DNA from: Bacillota bacterium
GTDB lineage: Bacteria; Bacillota; Clostridia; Christensenellales; Borkfalkiaceae
Reading direction: 5' to 3'
Length of the DNA: 10,389 nt
Assembly (NCBI GenBank): GCA_021768985.1
Contig: JAETTR010000026.1
Span: 1-10,389 of the forward strand
In this document: piece after piece, positions 8,501-10,389 of the stretch
How the letters are laid out: the number at the start of each line of letters is the position of its first letter
Numbering within the stretch: position 1 is the first letter of the stretch
Translations under genes and position numbers: made by a program
The notes under the pieces: generated by a model
Database searches by the model: none
What the model saw: only the letters and a program-made list of their open reading frames with translations
Told to the model about the DNA's origin: nothing

Positions 8501-8872
8501 TTTTTGAGCTCGAAGGAAGTGCAGTCCGTCATCGAAGAGATTAAGGCGAACAACGAGGCATATTTCGATAAATCGGTCGCAGACTATATCAATAAGAGCG
8601 AGGAGCCCGCGGGCGGCGGAGACGACGACGGCGAGGACGACGGCAAGGTGAACCCGCAGTACATCAAGGCGCTCGGGATCGTCGTAAAACTCGGCACGGC
8701 TTCCATCTCGCTCATTCAGCGGAAGTGCTCCATCGGATACAACCATGCGGGCAAGATCATCGAATGGATGGAGATGATGCACTATATCTCTCCGTTCGAG
8801 GGCAAAGCCAAGCCGCGCACCGTGCTTCTTACCAAAGAGGAATTCGAAAGTAAATTCGGGAAATTAGACTGA
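5501..8872 (+). CDS. ftsK: FtsK/SpoIIIE family DNA translocase
   Basis: A membrane-anchored, ATP-driven pump that moves double-stranded DNA through the closing division or sporulation septum. The 1123-residue protein begins with hydrophobic helices at about 24-46, 51-81, 90-107 and one or two in 137-176. A low-complexity linker rich in Pro, Ala, Glu and Arg spans about 183-628 and contains a fourfold 20-residue repeat. The alpha domain follows at about 633-770. The RecA-like motor has Walker A GSTGSGKS (789-796), Walker B VVDELAD (Asp901, Glu902) and the family motif ATQRPSVDVITG. An acidic run (about 1041-1048) precedes a winged-helix gamma domain (about 1055-1105) that reads DNA polarity in this family. 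The start is GTG at 5501 with GGAGGA (5489-5494) 6 nt before it. B. subtilis SpoIIIE is 787 residues; the extra length is in the linker. Whether it acts in division, sporulation or both cannot be told; spoIIIE is an equally fair name. Confidence 0.95.
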   Translation: MNSLGRGDNKKERNKASVMTRETFGMTFMLFGAIMFFIAVTGKLVFGSVGTAITAFFVGLFGFLFYPLDLLFIYLGFVMVFGKKPIPAKWLLRFFLLTLSIFLIVHLATSERFVSEGFGGYMGGCWNAAGASAAAGTGGGVILGLIVYPVRSLFHVAGAYVVFSLLLAAALFYVLMGTPLRGLVFRKRVRAEQAEPQPDVRSEGMGFDDLSAPAYHEAAPVSEPAVQEQRYTRPQPAPTARSRAEEESREILFSGDPASSYRNNLIFSRDSQFNASQRRSSVERKDPPAPAREEPNGTVYEYGAPAQNPAPSYSERYSRQAETARPAMPRKIVPAERVFPDREENYNYPQTPTYRAPSADVSGNRDFYAKDVSPAPAQDTGSEPVRKDDDFNGYRPIFRGAPAAATEPAAPARTEPAPEPTRTSRELFRSAFSRPAEEKEEDEPRFGFGAPAREQREEQDDRIARAFDELDSARKAGEDSKPFAPSEPEPSRRGFEPPVEDTFAAPEPETPRRGFEPPAEDTFSAPEPETPRRGFEPPAEDVFVAPEPEAPRRGFEPPAEEYEETRGSSAADLFDDNDADFDDADFRTADEPVPPSRSFEGLQSPRGGRASAFSEPVHEISDEPAPAPVRHVYKKYVCPNRNLFERYNDTVTVSAEEIEHNSNVIVETLAGFHIEAEVVKVTCGSAVTRYDIDIPGNVAVRTVVKRDAEIALRLHARDGVNIYSNSEVGAISIEVPNSVRATVGLRSVMEAEEYENGKPNSLMFAIGKDVEGRNVCGNIVKMKHILVAGSTGSGKSVCLNAMLISLICKYSPEDLRLILIDPKKVEFAIFDGLPHLMINEIIADAQKAVTALNWAIKEMERRYSLFEQKTRSGINVHNLDEYNANLTEDEEKLPKIVIVVDELADLMSVAKKDIEDRIQRLAQKARAAGMHLVIATQRPSVDVITGVIKGNLPTRLAFRVIQEVDSRTILDESGAEKLLGNGDMLYRTEGMFNCLRVQGAFLSSKEVQSVIEEIKANNEAYFDKSVADYINKSEEPAGGGDDDGEDDGKVNPQYIKALGIVVKLGTASISLIQRKCSIGYNHAGKIIEWMEMMHYISPFEGKAKPRTVLLTKEEFESKFGKLD
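6961..7188 (+). repeat. In-frame 60-bp tandem repeat in the translocase linker
   Basis: Nearly four copies of a 60-bp unit begin at 6961, 7021, 7081 and 7141. Each encodes about 20 residues built on the core RRGFEPP followed by an acidic segment and APEPE. The core nucleotides CCCGCCGCGG are identical in every copy. Differences between copies are partly silent (CCG/CCT/CCC) and partly in the variable ED-F-A positions. The period is a multiple of three, so gain or loss of copies keeps the frame. Confidence 0.95.
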
Positions 8873-10179
8873 TGCTGAAAAAAGTTTTCGGAATGATTTC
8901 GCTGGGGTGCGACAAGAACCGCGTGGACGGCGAGCGTCTGCTCGGCGAAGTCAGACGCCGCGGCTGCGAGATCACGAGCGATCTTTCCCGCGCGGAAGTG
9001 CTCATCATAAATACGTGCGCCTTTCTGAACGCCGCGCGCGAGGAATCCATCAACGCGGTGTTGGAAGGGAACGGCTACCGCGGCGGCAAGCTCGAAAAGA
9101 TCGTGGTGACGGGTTGTCTGCCCCAGAAATATATCGGCGAGCTCTTTCCCGCTCTTACGGAGGGCGACGTGTTTCTCGGCGTGAACGACGCTTCCGAGCT
9201 CTTTCCCGCTCTCGAACGATCGTACGCGGAGGGCAGGATCAACGCCGTGGGAACGGGAAGATCGGGTTGTCTGACCGAACGGTTCGTTACCACCTCCCCC
9301 CACGTAAAATATCTGAAAATCGCGGACGGGTGCTTCAATCACTGCACCTATTGCCTGATCCCGAAGATTCGGGGGAAGTACGTTTCCTATCCCATGGAGG
9401 AGCTTGTCGGTGAGGCGCGCTCGCTCGGCGAAACGGACGAGCTCGTGCTCGTCGCGCAGGACACCACCCGCTACGGCGAGGATAAAGGCGAAAATCAATT
9501 TGTAAATTTAATCAAAAAAATTTCCGAACTTGACAATATCTGTCATATTCGTCTGCTATACTGTTATCCGGAAGTGATCAGCGAAGAGTTAATCTCGGAG
9601 ATCAAATACAACCCGAAGGTGATTAAGTATCTCGATATTCCGTTGCAGCATTCGGAAAACCGGATTCTGAAACTGATGGGCAGAAGGGGAACTCGGGAGG
9701 AATACCTCGCGCTTTTGCAAAAGCTTCGGCGGGAGATTCCCGGGATCGCCGTGCGCACCACCTTTATCGCGGGGTTCCCTTCGGAGACGGAGGAAGAGCA
9801 CGCGGCAATGCTCGCCTTTCTGGAAGAGGCGCGGTTCGAAAATTGTGGTTTCTTCGCCTATTCGCGGGAGCCGGATACGCCCGCTTACAAATTGCACGGT
9901 CAGATTCCCGCCCGCGTCAAGCAAAAGCGGGTAAAAGCGCTCTATCGCAGGCAGGCGGAAATCTCCCGCGCAAAACTGCAAACGTATCTCGGAAAAACGC
10001 TCTCTGTCGTGTGCGACGGAATCGACTACGAACGGAGCTGTTTTGTCGGCAGGGCGTACTTTCAGGCGAGCGAGATCGACGGCAACGTGTATTTTACCGC
10101 CCCGCGCGCGGAAGAGGGGAAACGCTTGGAAGTAAAAATCGAAAGAACGGATTCGTACGATTTGTTCGGACAAGTTTAA
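8872..10179 (+). CDS. rimO: Ribosomal protein S12 methylthiotransferase
   Basis: A radical-SAM enzyme with two iron-sulfur clusters that adds a methylthio group to the conserved aspartate of ribosomal protein S12. The 435-residue length is normal. The N-terminal UPF0004 domain has its three cluster cysteines, Cys13 (SLGCDKN), Cys49 (NTCAF) and Cys82 (TGCLPQ). The radical-SAM motif CFNHCTYC gives Cys154, Cys158 and Cys161. A TRAM-like RNA-binding domain fills the C-terminus from about residue 370. The SLGC.KN start, IRLLYCYPE and the DIPLQH segment favour RimO over the related tRNA enzymes MiaB and MtaB. The ATG overlaps the translocase stop by one base (TGATG at 8870-8874), so translation is probably coupled; there is only a weak ribosome binding site. 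Adjacency of ftsK and rimO is, from memory, common in Clostridia, often followed by pgsA, which is not seen here. Confidence 0.94.
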   Translation: MLKKVFGMISLGCDKNRVDGERLLGEVRRRGCEITSDLSRAEVLIINTCAFLNAAREESINAVLEGNGYRGGKLEKIVVTGCLPQKYIGELFPALTEGDVFLGVNDASELFPALERSYAEGRINAVGTGRSGCLTERFVTTSPHVKYLKIADGCFNHCTYCLIPKIRGKYVSYPMEELVGEARSLGETDELVLVAQDTTRYGEDKGENQFVNLIKKISELDNICHIRLLYCYPEVISEELISEIKYNPKVIKYLDIPLQHSENRILKLMGRRGTREEYLALLQKLRREIPGIAVRTTFIAGFPSETEEEHAAMLAFLEEARFENCGFFAYSREPDTPAYKLHGQIPARVKQKRVKALYRRQAEISRAKLQTYLGKTLSVVCDGIDYERSCFVGRAYFQASEIDGNVYFTAPRAEEGKRLEVKIERTDSYDLFGQV

Positions 10180-10183
10180 CGGT

Positions 10184-10225
10184 TCACGAAATTTCTTTGC
10201 TTGACGCGCAAAGAAATTTCCGTGA
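10184..10225. repeat. Long inverted repeat after rimO, possible terminator or repeat-element end
   Basis: The left arm TCACGAAATTTCTTTGC (10184-10200) pairs with the right arm GCAAAGAAATTTCCGTGA (10208-10225) with a single bulged base and a 7-nt loop. It starts 4 nt after the rimO stop. No T-run follows on the plus strand, so it is not a standard intrinsic terminator, though it could still end or stabilise the rimO transcript. Confidence 0.7.
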
Positions 10226-10389
10226 TGTGAGAGAAACCATGATATCTCCGCGCTTCGCGCTTCGATTCAAGTATTTCTCTCTGCGGCGCGCTGTTCGGGG
10301 CGCACGATTTATACGCGCCGCATTCACTCTTCCTTTGAAGGCCGCAAGTGTACGGCAAATTGTGTCCCGACAGCGCAAAGGCGCGACTT
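10226..10389. other. Terminal stretch without a convincing gene, structured
   Basis: No open frame here has a recognisable family or a good ribosome binding site. A perfect 9-bp inverted repeat, TGCGGCGCG (10282-10290) and CGCGCCGCA (10314-10322), encloses 23 nt. A short hairpin GCGCTTCGCGC sits near 10250-10260. Together with the repeat at 10184-10225 this could be an intergenic repeat element or a structured RNA, read from either strand. A minus-strand frame (10176-10358) is open but its only start would be TTG and it crosses the inverted repeats. Confidence 0.4.

Noticed and set aside
5588..8782. Very long minus-strand open frame (about 1064 codons) opposite the translocase gene
   Set aside because: It is the antisense shadow of a GC-rich gene. 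Its translation is Arg/His-rich, without any domain, while the plus strand has clear FtsK motifs throughout.
10201..10229. TTGACG at 10201 as a -35 box for a downstream gene
   Set aside because: The hexamer 17 bp downstream is GATGTG, a poor -10 match, and the TTGACG lies in a hairpin loop.
10176..10358. Small minus-strand frame after rimO as a gene
   Set aside because: It would need a TTG start, has no visible ribosome binding site or known family, ends in rimO, and runs across inverted repeats.

Overview
The window carries six protein-coding genes. It looks like a chromosomal segment of a Bacillota member, probably class Clostridia: a Spo0A-type DNA-binding domain, found only in Bacillota, sits next to an FtsK/SpoIIIE translocase and rimO. 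Coding regions are visibly GC-rich while the promoter regions are AT-rich. The style resembles uncultivated gut Clostridia, but that finer placement is a guess.

Left part (1-2950, + strand): the 3' end of one ABC exporter half-transporter, followed with no gap by a complete second one. The nucleotide-binding motifs are complementary. The first subunit has an intact signature motif but a degenerate catalytic residue and switch; the second has the reverse. This is the pattern of a heterodimeric exporter with one degenerate and one competent ATP site. A symmetric, probably bidirectional hairpin terminator separates this pair from a convergent M18 aminopeptidase gene (2997-4241, - strand).

Middle part (4242-5500): the AT-rich divergent region between the aminopeptidase and a spo0A homologue has a good sigma-A promoter for each gene. 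It also holds a nested set of palindromes and 0A-box-like heptamers. The Spo0A homologue keeps a very well conserved DNA-binding domain, but its receiver has lost the phosphoacceptor aspartate (Ser53) and most other active-site residues. This is the most interesting signal here: a pseudo-receiver Spo0A that cannot be phosphorylated in the classical way. The gene ends in a UUCG-tetraloop terminator, and a near-consensus promoter then starts the next unit.

Right part (5501-10179, + strand): a 1123-residue FtsK/SpoIIIE DNA translocase with a roughly 445-residue low-complexity linker, which contains a perfectly phased 60-bp tandem repeat. It is translationally coupled by a TGATG overlap to rimO, the ribosomal protein S12 methylthiotransferase. 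The last 210 bases hold no convincing gene, but they contain two clear inverted repeats and may be an intergenic repeat element.

The genes do not form one pathway. They are three transcription units (ABC exporter; aminopeptidase; spo0A) plus an ftsK-rimO operon, mixing export, peptide turnover, developmental regulation, chromosome segregation and ribosome modification.
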